Of a stretch of DNA of 19,292 nt, positions 1-7,108 are shown piece by piece. Within the stretch, counting starts at the first letter, position 1, and each line of letters starts with the position of its first letter. This DNA is from Deltaproteobacteria bacterium (GTDB lineage: Bacteria > Desulfobacterota > Dissulfuribacteria > Dissulfuribacterales > UBA3076), in contig JALTHV010000315.1 of NCBI GenBank assembly GCA_027004315.1, positions 1-19,292 on the forward strand, written 5' to 3'. A model generated the notes under the pieces. It made no database searches. It saw only the letters and a program-made list of their open reading frames with translations, and was not told the origin of the DNA. Position numbers and translations under genes: made by a program.

Positions 1-22
1 CGTCCCGGACGTGAACGGTTAC
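1..22. mobile_element. Right end of a mini-A/A palindromic element, cut by window edge
   Basis: The window opens with the terminal sequence GTGAACGGTTAC (11-22) that ends every A-type element here, preceded by a GTCCCGGAC stretch like the centre of a mini element. The left end lies outside the window, so size and target duplication cannot be judged. Confidence 0.7.
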
Positions 23-44
23 GTCCTACTAGATTATGACGCCT

Positions 45-74
45 TTGTAGGGGCGAACCTACGTGTTTGCCCTT
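45..74. repeat. Small hairpin repeat (GTAGGGGC type), copy 1
   Basis: GGGCGAAC at 51-58 pairs with GTTTGCCC at 65-72 (one wobble) around a 6-nt loop. The GTAGG..GC..CCT..GTGT.TGCCCT layout is also seen at 10657-10684, so it is probably a dispersed genomic hairpin repeat. It lies just downstream of the FadL-like gene stop and could sit in its 3' untranslated region, but there is no T-tract to make it a convincing terminator. Confidence 0.5.
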
Positions 75-124
75 GCGAATTACAGGAAATGATAAAAGAT
101 GTGTAGACATTGAAGAATTCAGGG

Positions 125-1387
125 CTAAAACCTGTAACGTAGGCTCAGCCCTATGGAATGGACCTTTTGTTCATAAGTTCCGTTGGCCCTGAGGCCTTCG
201 GGCAGGCCGGGTGATACATTATTCTCTTTTCGGCGTTTACTGCTATCTATATAGCTGTAGGCAAGTACCAGGCAGGCCTTATCCGTTATCTGGCAGTCGA
301 TCCCAAGGGTATATATACGACGGTTACTATCGGCTATCTGGGGATCAAGGGTCGTACCTGGAACGGGCGTATGGTCAAAGATATAGCCGGCTCTCAAGGT
401 ATAATTATCAGTAATGCGGTATTTCAGACCAAACCTGTAGGAAAATACGTCTTTCCAGTTTTTTGGCTGGGTGATCCCGCTTTTTTTATTGCCAGGCGGT
501 CCTACAGGTTCTTTGAGCTTGATCTTCATTTCATCATATGTGGACCAACCTGTCCATGTAGTGTCAAACTCCAGAGACAGTCTGGAGCTTGGTCTAAAGG
601 CGATCCCTCCAGTGACGGAGGGCGGAAGGTCGAGGACCCCGCTTCCCTTGGTCCTTGGAAAATAGTCCCTGAGTGGACCGGGCATATCGAAGTCTACATC
701 GGCATTATCAACATTTAACCTTATTTTACTTCTGTAAGATATGCCTACCTGCCAGAAGCTATTCAGGTGGTAAAGAAGGCCGAGGTTGTATCCATAACCC
801 CATGTATCGCCAGTGAGTTTCTCTGTACCGTCTGGCAGGGATGGGGGCGTGAGGAGTCTTTTTTTGAGGGTAAGATCGGCCTTCAAGGCATTAAATCCAA
901 CAGATGCAGATAGATCTCCCCATTTAAAGGCCAGGTTTGGATTTATATCTATGGTCTTCAGGCTGGAATAGGTTCCTAAATAACGCCCCTCCCAATCTCC
1001 TTTCCAGGCTGTAGAGAGCCCAAATGGAGAAAATATTCCCAGCCCGAGATAGATACGGGGCGATATCTGCTGAGTCATATAGATATGTGGTAATACATAG
1101 ACCTTGCTGAGAGTTGTCTCATGTTGTCGATCTGGGCCATCATAAGTTACTCTAGGTATTATTGTTGTTGAACCAAGACAGGCATGCATGCCTTTTAGTT
1201 GGGTTATGCCTGCCGGATTAAAGAATACAGCAGATGGGCTATCGGCCTGGGCGACAAAGGCATTTCCCTGGCCCATAGGTCCCGCCCCCTGTTCTAATAT
1301 TGCAAAACCTGCGCTATGGCTATAGCTGGCTGGAATAAGCAAAAAAAAGTAAAAAAAAAGGACAGCTATGGATTTTTTATTATACAT
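125..1387 (-). CDS. FadL/OmpP1-family outer-membrane transport protein
   Basis: A 420-residue protein of the usual FadL length. Residues 1-25 form a Sec signal peptide, and the mature N-terminus (AGFAILEQGAGPMGQGNAFVA, then SPSAVFFNPAGI) is the signature of the OmpP1/FadL/TodX family: the NPA motif belongs to the N-terminal hatch region that plugs the 14-stranded barrel. The rest alternates amphipathic strands rich in aromatic residues and ends in YRF, the terminal aromatic expected for BAM-dependent insertion. The family imports hydrophobic compounds such as long-chain fatty acids or aromatics across the outer membrane; the substrate here cannot be deduced. The start is the ATG at 1387 with a weak AGGG upstream. 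It is monocistronic, with a mini element and two palindromes upstream in its probable control region. Confidence 0.9.
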   Translation of the reverse strand: MYNKKSIAVLFFYFFLLIPASYSHSAGFAILEQGAGPMGQGNAFVAQADSPSAVFFNPAGITQLKGMHACLGSTTIIPRVTYDGPDRQHETTLSKVYVLPHIYMTQQISPRIYLGLGIFSPFGLSTAWKGDWEGRYLGTYSSLKTIDINPNLAFKWGDLSASVGFNALKADLTLKKRLLTPPSLPDGTEKLTGDTWGYGYNLGLLYHLNSFWQVGISYRSKIRLNVDNADVDFDMPGPLRDYFPRTKGSGVLDLPPSVTGGIAFRPSSRLSLEFDTTWTGWSTYDEMKIKLKEPVGPPGNKKSGITQPKNWKDVFSYRFGLKYRITDNYTLRAGYIFDHTPVPGTTLDPQIADSNRRIYTLGIDCQITDKACLVLAYSYIDSSKRRKENNVSPGLPEGLRANGTYEQKVHSIGLSLRYRF

Positions 1388-1495
1388 TATGGCCCTATTA
1401 AAGTATTTATGTATTTTGAGCCTGACCTTATATTCGGCAGTTATAGAGGTCCCCTAAAGCCCTGGTTAAGACAGGACTCGAGCTACTCACAGGAT

Positions 1496-1543
1496 CGTAA
1501 CGTAACTGTTCTCATCCCCCCGGCCGGGGACGTAGACGGTTAC
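1496..1543. mobile_element. Mini-A element with 8-bp target duplication
   Basis: A 42-bp palindrome (1502-1543) runs from GTAACTGTTC to GACGGTTAC and consists of the two A-type ends joined at CCCCCCGGCCGGGG, with no stem cap. CACAGGAT (1488-1495) and CACAGGGT (1544-1551) match at 7 of 8 positions and look like the target duplication; the extra CGTAAC at 1496-1501 resembles a duplicated end. It lies about 110 bp upstream of the FadL-like start and may have displaced control sequences. Confidence 0.7.
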
Positions 1544-1570
1544 CACAGGGTCTATCCCCTGTCTTGTTGT

Positions 1571-1601
1571 ATGTTAATAACATAGTGACAAAAAATGTCA
1601 C
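1571..1601. promoter_or_regulatory. Two adjacent perfect palindromes, possible operators
   Basis: ATGTTA-A-TAACAT (1571-1583) is followed by GTGACA-AAAAA-TGTCAC (1585-1601). Both are perfect dyads of the size bound by dimeric regulators and lie between the mini element and the forward promoter. Which gene they serve, if any, is not shown by the sequence. Confidence 0.35.
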
Positions 1602-1645
1602 CTTTCACAGATTCAGGGTCCATAGAGAATATGCATCTGTTTTTT

Positions 1646-1674
1646 TTGAGCGGAATCACTTCTTGCAGTATAAT
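1646..1674 (+). promoter_or_regulatory. Sigma-70-type promoter
   Basis: TTGAGC (1646-1651) and a perfect TATAAT (1669-1674) are separated by exactly 17 bp. The promoter points toward the regulator gene at 2132, but 450 bp of mobile elements now lie between. It may be the original promoter of that operon or one of a gene lost upstream. Confidence 0.55.
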
Positions 1675-1694
1675 TAATATTTGATCCTTATGAA

Positions 1695-1786
1695 GGAGGA
1701 CGGGGAGGGTCCCATGCTGCAAAAGCCAAGAAAATTACGGGGCTAACGCAAATCGTCTCCAGAAAAAGCATCCTGTGATCAATTAC
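1695..1786. mobile_element. Decayed right half of a C-type element
   Basis: From GGAGGACGGGGAGGGTCCCATGCTGC-like sequence to ATCAATTAC, this stretch aligns with the right part of the C elements at 8207-8461 and 13560-13814 (shared GGCTAACGCAAATCG and CCTGTGATC). The left half is missing, and the terminal CGGTTAC has decayed to CAATTAC. It is directly followed by a composite A element inserted in its tail. Confidence 0.7.
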
Positions 1787-1794
1787 AAAAATGG

Positions 1795-1996
1795 GTAACT
1801 TCTCAATAAGTTGGGGCATCATTTTTGGTAACCGATCATATTCCCCCGGCCAGCGGTAGCTTTTTTCAGGGTTTCAGGAGCATCGCTTGATGTACAAGAT
1901 CAGGGCACTCTGCGATTAATCCGCACTGAAACCCTGAAAAAAGCTACCGCTGGCCGGAGACGCGAACGGTTACGCCAAGGCTTATTGAGAAGTTAC
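1795..1996. mobile_element. Composite A element (outer frame plus A core)
   Basis: Outer inverted ends GTAACTTCTCAATAAG (from 1795) and CTTATTGAGAAGTTAC (to 1996) enclose an A element at 1828-1973. The inner unit is a long stem (CGGCCAGCGGTAGC... with its complement ...GCTACCGCTGGCCG) capped by an asymmetric 50-nt segment. AAAAATGG occurs immediately on both sides (1787-1794 and 1997-2004), a perfect 8-bp target duplication for the outer ends. No such duplication flanks the inner unit, so the whole composite moved as one. Confidence 0.85.
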
Positions 1997-2076
1997 AAAA
2001 ATGGACACTAAGAGACTGTAATGAAATAAATATTGCAGGATTGCGCAGGCTAAAAACTACAACAACCTAGCCTAAT

Positions 2077-2103
2077 AGCCTATAGTCTGCAGACTAATAG
2101 GCT
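2077..2103. promoter_or_regulatory. Dyad upstream of the ntrC-like gene
   Basis: AGCCTATAGTCTG and CAGACTAATAGGCT form a near-perfect dyad centred on CTGCAG, ending 28 bp before the start codon at 2132. Its position fits an autoregulatory operator or a leader hairpin. Binding by the downstream Fis-type domain is only an inference. Confidence 0.45.
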
Positions 2104-2131
2104 GATCTAAGCAGCAAGGTGGACAAAAAGC

Positions 2132-3568
2132 ATGCGAAATGAGACAGTATTAGTAGTAGATGATAGCCAGGAAATCCGCTCTATTATGGCTGAAATCTTA
2201 AAAAATGAGGGGTTTACCGTATATACAGCCAGTGATGGACAAGAAGCGGAAAAGAAATTTGATAGCTATTTTTTCGATATAGTACTCACTGATCTGGCTA
2301 TGCCTAGAAAAGATGGTATGGATGTCTTGCGATTTCTTAAGGAGCATTCCCCAGAGACCATCTGTATCATAATAACTGGCTTCGGGACCATACAAGGGGC
2401 CGTCCAGGCCTTGCGTCAAGGGGCCTTTGATTACCTTACAAAGCCTGTCAAGCCAGAAGAAGTCCTTGTCGTGATAGATAAGGCCCTCAATTATAGGACA
2501 CTCTGGAGAGAAAACCAGTCACTCAGGCAGGAATTGCAGGATATCCATGGTATTGATCGCATAGTAGGGAACAGCCAGGCTATACAGAAGGTCTTTAAAT
2601 TGATAAAAAAGGTGGCAAAAGCAGACAGTACCGTCTTGATTACCGGAGAAAGTGGTACAGGAAAGGAGCTTATTGCCCACGCAATACACTATGCCAGCAA
2701 ACGGAAAGAAAGGCCATTTGTCCCTGTAAATTGCGCCGCTATACCCGAGGAACTCCTGGAGAGTGAACTTTTTGGCCACGAGAAAGGGGCCTTTACACAT
2801 GCAATACGCAGCAGGATAGGTCGTTTTGAGCTTGCTAATAAGGGCACGATCTTTTTGGATGAGATTGGAGAAATGAGTCCGGTCCTTCAGGTTAAACTCC
2901 TGCGAGTTCTGCAGGAGCGTAAGTTTGAGAGGGTAGGGGGGGTAAAGACCATAGATGTGGATATCCGGATCGTGGCTGCCACAAATACCGATCTTGAGGA
3001 GGCCTTTCGCGAAAATCGTTTCAGGGAAGACCTGTATTACCGTCTGAACGTGATCCCGATACATGTGCCTCCATTGCGGGAACGTCGCTCTGACATCCCC
3101 TTATTGGTTAAACACTTTTTGTCAAAGTTCTGTTCTGGTAAGAGGACAGGTGTACAGAGCATTAAAGACGATGTCATACAGTGCCTAATGGACTATGACT
3201 GGCCGGGCAATGTGAGAGAATTAGAGAATATAATCGAGCGCATGGTAATACTTGCCAACGGTCCTACGATAACAACAGAAGACCTCCCTAAGAGGATATT
3301 GGAGTCAGGAAGACGACATCCGGATACAGATCTCCCCATCTCTCTGACCAAATTATCAGAAGAGGGATTTTCCCTCAACTCTGCCGTGAAATCTCTAGAG
3401 AAATCTCTAATTCTCCAGGCCCTGGACCAGACAGGATGGGTCAAAAATCGAGCTGCCAAATTATTGCGGATAAACAGGACTACCCTGATTGAGAAGATGA
3501 AAAGGCAAAAGCTCTTGCCGCCGAATTCCAAGTCAGTCAAAATAGGACGAAAGCAGGCCAGACTATGA
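2132..3568 (+). CDS. NtrC-family sigma-54-dependent response regulator
   Basis: A 478-residue protein with the three classical parts. The receiver (about 1-120) has the acidic pair D10/D11, phospho-acceptor D54 in TDLAMP, and K in TKPVKP. The AAA+ sigma-54 interaction domain (about 145-375) carries Walker A GESGTGKE and Walker B-type GTIFLDEIGE. The Fis-type helix-turn-helix is at the C-terminus (NRAAKLLRINRTTL). It should activate sigma-54 promoters after phosphorylation by a partner kinase, which is not in this window. The loop that contacts sigma-54, usually GAFTGA, reads GAFTHA (219-224). AAGGTGG lies upstream of the ATG. Its stop overlaps the next gene by 4 bp (ATGA), so the two are probably co-transcribed and translationally coupled. 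Confidence 0.95.
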   Translation: MRNETVLVVDDSQEIRSIMAEILKNEGFTVYTASDGQEAEKKFDSYFFDIVLTDLAMPRKDGMDVLRFLKEHSPETICIIITGFGTIQGAVQALRQGAFDYLTKPVKPEEVLVVIDKALNYRTLWRENQSLRQELQDIHGIDRIVGNSQAIQKVFKLIKKVAKADSTVLITGESGTGKELIAHAIHYASKRKERPFVPVNCAAIPEELLESELFGHEKGAFTHAIRSRIGRFELANKGTIFLDEIGEMSPVLQVKLLRVLQERKFERVGGVKTIDVDIRIVAATNTDLEEAFRENRFREDLYYRLNVIPIHVPPLRERRSDIPLLVKHFLSKFCSGKRTGVQSIKDDVIQCLMDYDWPGNVRELENIIERMVILANGPTITTEDLPKRILESGRRHPDTDLPISLTKLSEEGFSLNSAVKSLEKSLILQALDQTGWVKNRAAKLLRINRTTLIEKMKRQKLLPPNSKSVKIGRKQARL

Positions 3569-4572
3569 AGGGGTTACCAGATATGATGAAAGACGACATC
3601 CAGAGGATATTGCTGATCGTTTTGGCTATCTCTTTTGTCTTATGTCCTCTATGTGCCTGGGCTGCCTTTCACAAGACTAAGGTCGCTGTCCTGCCCATTG
3701 ACATCCGGCTTGCCGGCCCCTTCTCCTATATAGGACATGCTACAGAAGAGGTCTTGAGTACCAGGTTGGCATCTGACAGGATCTCTGTTGTGGATCCCCT
3801 TGAGGTCCGGCGTCTGATAGAGAAGGGATCTATCTCCTCTTTAAAGGCAAAAGATATAGCCAACAGGCTTGGAGTGGACTATATCGTTAAAGGCAAGGTG
3901 ATAGCAAAAGGGAAGGGCATAGCAATAGACCTGGATCTGGTGGATACAGGCTCCAAATCTCCCCTCTTTTCTCTTGCCTTTTCTTCCAGGTCTCTTGATG
4001 AGGTATTGCCTGAGGTCGAGGGCTTTGCGGTACAGGCAAGGGGCCATATCCTAGGCAGTCCGAAACCCGTATCGGCAGCAGTCCAGGCCCCTGAAAGTGA
4101 AGGGGCTCCCCAGGGGGTGCTGCAGGAAGAGACAGTCCCAAAAAATAAGGGTGTTATGGTCTCAAGGATGAATCCCGACCTCTTGATAAGGTCGTCCCTC
4201 AAGATTCCCGGCGTGACAGGACAGGCCTCTATACCCTTAGACAGGAAGATATACGCCCAGGCGCTCTTGATACCCCCACCCAAGCCACTTGAGACCCACA
4301 AGGTAGAGTTTGCTAAAAAAAGTCCTGCCTCTGGAACTCAGGTCATGCCAGCAGGTTCGGGAATGACTCGACCTCCTGCCAGACAGGCGAGAGGCGGCTG
4401 GTTCTCCTGGATCAAGGAACTCTGGGAAAATAAGGAGGCATTTGCACAGGAGCCTCCACGCTCAACCCTGCCGTATCCACCACTAGAATATGATTCTGCC
4501 GGGAAACAGAAGGCAACTCCAGGCACGAAGCAGGGTGGGACAACTAATGAACCTATATGGCAGTGGTATTGA
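3565..4572 (+). CDS. Secreted protein with FlgO/CsgG-like N-terminal domain
   Basis: A 335-residue protein. The chosen ATG overlaps the regulator stop; a second start at 3583 or 3586 would place the signal peptide (ILLIVLAISFVLCPLCAWA) closer to the N-terminus and is equally plausible. Residues about 37-165 (KVAVLPIDI..., then LSTRLASDRISVVDPLEVRRLI, LGVDYIVKGKV) have the pattern of the FlgO/CsgG/TolB-N group, periplasmic or surface domains that often open larger envelope proteins. The rest is proline-, lysine- and glutamine-rich and low in complexity, ending PIWQWY. The function is unknown; operon position suggests a target or partner of the sigma-54 regulator. The stop codon is 1 bp from an A element, and the gene once overlapped the convergent dapF. 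Confidence 0.75.
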   Translation: MKGLPDMMKDDIQRILLIVLAISFVLCPLCAWAAFHKTKVAVLPIDIRLAGPFSYIGHATEEVLSTRLASDRISVVDPLEVRRLIEKGSISSLKAKDIANRLGVDYIVKGKVIAKGKGIAIDLDLVDTGSKSPLFSLAFSSRSLDEVLPEVEGFAVQARGHILGSPKPVSAAVQAPESEGAPQGVLQEETVPKNKGVMVSRMNPDLLIRSSLKIPGVTGQASIPLDRKIYAQALLIPPPKPLETHKVEFAKKSPASGTQVMPAGSGMTRPPARQARGGWFSWIKELWENKEAFAQEPPRSTLPYPPLEYDSAGKQKATPGTKQGGTTNEPIWQWY

Positions 4573-4573
4573 T

Positions 4574-4721
4574 GTAACCGTCCACATTCCCCCCGGCCAG
4601 CGGTAGCCTTTTGAAGGGTTTCAGTGCGGATTAATAGGCAGAGTGCCCTGATCTTGTGCATCAAGCGATGCTCCTGAAACCCTTCAAAAGGCTACCGCTG
4701 GCCGGAGACGTGAACGGTTAC
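4574..4721. mobile_element. A element (148 bp) between convergent genes, with 8-bp duplication
   Basis: It starts GTAACCGTCC and ends GTGAACGGTTAC; the long stem pairs CGGCCAGCGGTAGCC with GGCTACCGCTGGCCG. The target duplication GTATTGAT is perfect at 4566-4573 and 4722-4729. The element's end supplies the TAA stop of dapF (4718-4720). The asymmetric cap is reversed relative to the copy at 1828-1973. It could act as a shared bidirectional transcript end, though no T-tract follows the stem. Confidence 0.9.
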
Positions 4722-5545
4722 GTATTGATCAGGTCATCCTCGATCTGGCCTGAATAGACAAACAAGGCCTTTCCCTCAAGAAAGATAGCTCTGGCCTCCC
4801 TCTTCTCCAGCTCAAAATAGACCGTCAGTATCTCACCGCCAAGGGTCTTTACCCTGACCGGGCTTTCAGTCAGGCCCCTGCAGGCAGAGAGTATGGCAGT
4901 AGCCACTGCACCGGTACCGCAGGCCATAGTCTCTGCCTCAACACCCCGTTCATAGGTCCGGATCAGGATGTCGTGTCTGTCTAATACCTGGACGAAGTCC
5001 ACATTGGTACCTGATGGCAGAAAACAGGGGTCGTACCTTATACTCCGTCCCCATTCCAGTATTGGAACAGACTTCAGGTCCGGGACAAAACATACTGCAT
5101 GTGGTACGCCGGTATTCAGGCAGTCCAGAGAGATCTGCTTATTTTCGATCTTTAAGGGCATGTCCAGGCAGAGACCTTCTGCTTGAGGGAGCTGGAGTTT
5201 TACAGTAGATCCGTTGACACTGGCATGCATGATCCCTGCTATTGTCTCAAAACTCAGTTCTGACAACGCAATCCCCAGAGACACAGCAAAGCGGGCGGCA
5301 CAGCGCCCTCCATTTCCGCACATCTCCGCCTCGCTGCCATCGGCATTATAGAAGCGCCACTTGAAATCGGCCCTGGATGAGTCCTCGATAAGAATGAGCC
5401 CGTCTGCCCCCACTCCGAACCTTCGCCTGCAGAGACATACAGCCAGATCATGGGCCTTTGAGGCTTCTATCCTACCATCCCGGTTGTCTATCATGATGAA
5501 ATCGTTTCCACTGCCATGCATCTTTTTGAAAGAAATAGGTTCCAT
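4718..5545 (-). CDS. dapF: Diaminopimelate epimerase
   Basis: Converts LL- to meso-diaminopimelate, the penultimate step of lysine synthesis and the source of the peptidoglycan cross-linking residue; a cytosolic PLP-independent racemase. The 275 residues match the family length. The N-terminus FKKMHGSGNDF is characteristic. The two catalytic cysteines are seen in MCGNGGRCAARF and MACGTGAVATA. The ATG at 5545 lies 9 bp after the lysA stop with GAGGA in front, so the genes are coupled. The C-terminus is altered: the present TAA is contributed by an A element. Removing the element and one target copy gives a frame ending ...DDLINTTAI at 4553, overlapping the FlgO-like gene by about 20 bp. Confidence 0.97.
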   Translation of the reverse strand: MEPISFKKMHGSGNDFIMIDNRDGRIEASKAHDLAVCLCRRRFGVGADGLILIEDSSRADFKWRFYNADGSEAEMCGNGGRCAARFAVSLGIALSELSFETIAGIMHASVNGSTVKLQLPQAEGLCLDMPLKIENKQISLDCLNTGVPHAVCFVPDLKSVPILEWGRSIRYDPCFLPSGTNVDFVQVLDRHDILIRTYERGVEAETMACGTGAVATAILSACRGLTESPVRVKTLGGEILTVYFELEKREARAIFLEGKALFVYSGQIEDDLINT

Positions 5546-5554
5546 ATCCTGTCC

Positions 5555-6808
5555 TCACCAGATCTCTTCTCCACGTACGAGGTCTGCATAGGTCTCTCGT
5601 CTCCGGATTATAGCAAACTGGGAGCCCCTTACCATCACCTCTGCGACCCTTGGCCTTGAATTGTAGTTGGAAGACATGGTAAAGCCATAGGCCCCTGCAC
5701 TCATGGCCGCAATCAGACTACCCCTATTGAGGCATGGCATAGGCCGTTCCCTTGCAAAAAAATCTCCTGTCTCACATACAGGCCCAACTATGTCTGTGGG
5801 ATATACGGGCCCATCTGCCTCCACCACAGGCAGGATCTCGTGATATGCCTGGTAGAGGCTGGGGCGCGCAAGGTCGTTCATTGCGGCATCTATGATATAA
5901 AACTTCTTGGCCTTGGTCTCCTTGGTGTAAAGTAACTTTGTCACCAATATGCCGGCGTTGCCGACAATAGAGCGCCCAGGCTCCAGGATCAGGGTATGGG
6001 GGAGATCCTTGACCTCAGATAGGAGGGCCCTGGCATAGGCATCCGGACCGGGTGGAGATTCATCTCGATATCTTATGCCGAGCCCGCCACCCACATCGAT
6101 GAATTTGAGTCCTATGCCAGAGGACTCCAGGTCCTGTAACAAGGGCCTGATTTTTTTTATGGCGTCCACAAAGGGCTCAACCTGGGTCAGTTGAGAGCCT
6201 ATGTGAAAGTCGACCCCCACCACCTCCAGCTCCTCTCTGCTGGATGCTGTACTGTAGGCCCGGAAGGCCTGAGACATGGGCAGCCCGAACTTGTTTTCTT
6301 TGAGTCCTGTGGAGATATATGGATGGGTCTTAGGGTCCACATCAGGGTTTATCCTGAAGGAGATCCTGGCACGGCACCTAAGACGCCTCGCCTGCCTGGA
6401 GATGGCTTCCAGCTCTTCCATAGACTCTACGTTAAACATGAGGATGCCTGCCTCTATGGCCTCCTGGATTTCTTTTTCGGTCTTACCGACACCAGAGTAG
6501 ACTATCCTGTCTGCAGGGATCCCGGCCCTGAGGGCCCGGTAGAGTTCTCCTCCTGACACGATATCTGCACCTGCCCCCATCTTTCCAAGGAGATTCAACA
6601 CGGCCAGATTGCTGTTTGCCTTGACTGCAAAACATATCAGGTGCGGACAGGAGTGAAAGGCCTTATCAAAGGACCTGAAATGGTCCTCCAGAGTGGTTGA
6701 GCTATAGAGATAGAAGGGGGTCTCTATCTCCCTGGCTATCTCCCTTACCGGCACTTCTTCGCAGTAAAGCTCTCTATCTTTGAAGATAAATGGATTGTAA
6801 CCGTTCAC
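5555..6808 (-). CDS. lysA: Diaminopimelate decarboxylase, start codon supplied by a mobile element
   Basis: Decarboxylates meso-diaminopimelate to L-lysine; a cytosolic PLP enzyme of the alanine-racemase fold. At 417 residues it is full length. Visible motifs are the PLP lysine in CFAVKANSN, the glycine-rich DVGGGLGI phosphate loop, EPGRS, and CETGDFFA with the substrate-binding Cys. The N-terminus FKDRELYCEEVPVREIA is typical of the family. The start is GTG at 6808, and codons 1-4 (MNGY) come from the end of an A element, which also carries AGGAGG just upstream. The ancestral start, ATG-AAT-CCA-TTT, survives at 6981-6970 on the other side of the element and now opens a 14-codon frame that stops inside it. 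Downstream dapF follows after 9 bp. Confidence 0.96.
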   Translation of the reverse strand: MNGYNPFIFKDRELYCEEVPVREIAREIETPFYLYSSTTLEDHFRSFDKAFHSCPHLICFAVKANSNLAVLNLLGKMGAGADIVSGGELYRALRAGIPADRIVYSGVGKTEKEIQEAIEAGILMFNVESMEELEAISRQARRLRCRARISFRINPDVDPKTHPYISTGLKENKFGLPMSQAFRAYSTASSREELEVVGVDFHIGSQLTQVEPFVDAIKKIRPLLQDLESSGIGLKFIDVGGGLGIRYRDESPPGPDAYARALLSEVKDLPHTLILEPGRSIVGNAGILVTKLLYTKETKAKKFYIIDAAMNDLARPSLYQAYHEILPVVEADGPVYPTDIVGPVCETGDFFARERPMPCLNRGSLIAAMSAGAYGFTMSSNYNSRPRVAEVMVRGSQFAIIRRRETYADLVRGEEIW

Positions 6809-6969
6809 ATCCCCTCCTGTTGCAACCGTCCACGTCCCCGGCCAGCGGTAGCTTTTTTCAGGGTTTCAGGAGCATCGCTTGATGCACAAGATCAGGGCAC
6901 TTTGCCCATTAATCCGCACTGAAACCCTGAAAAAAGCTACCGCTGGCCGGGGGAAATATGAACAGTTAC
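6797..6969. mobile_element. A element with extra terminal segment, inside the 5' end of lysA; 9-bp duplication
   Basis: The core A unit is 6822-6969 (148 bp), preceded by a 25-bp second copy of the terminal sequence (6797-6821). AAATGGATT occurs directly on both sides (6788-6796 and 6970-6978), a perfect 9-bp target duplication. On the minus strand the outer end reads AGGAGGGGATGTGAACGG, which gives lysA its ribosome-binding site and GTG start. The long stem is intact, so the lysA leader RNA should carry a very stable hairpin just before this site. Confidence 0.92.
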
Positions 6970-7108
6970 AAATGGATTCATATTGCTTACTCTACACGGA
7001 AATCACGTTCTCAGAATCAGTCAGAATTGCAAGGGAAATTTAGACTATAGAGAGAAGAAAGGTCATAGATATTGAAAAAGGCGGATGGGCTATCTTGATC
7101 GAAGCTAT

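Larger units (their letters stand above)
1388..2131. other. Non-coding stretch between divergent fadL-like and ntrC-like genes
   Basis: These 744 bp hold no credible gene. They contain a mini-A element (1496-1543), two perfect palindromes (1571-1601), a consensus-like forward promoter (1646-1674), half of a decayed C element (1695-1786), a composite A element (1795-1996) and a palindrome just before the regulator gene (2077-2103). Each is listed separately. The remaining sequence shows nothing recognisable. Confidence 0.7.

Noticed and set aside
2519..3064. 181-residue frame on the minus strand inside the regulator gene
   Set aside because: Antisense shadow of a well-conserved AAA+ domain; the protein shows no recognisable features.
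4574..4721. Rho-independent terminator made by the A stem
   Set aside because: The stem is strong but far longer than usual and is not followed by a T-tract on either strand. A termination effect is possible but not shown.
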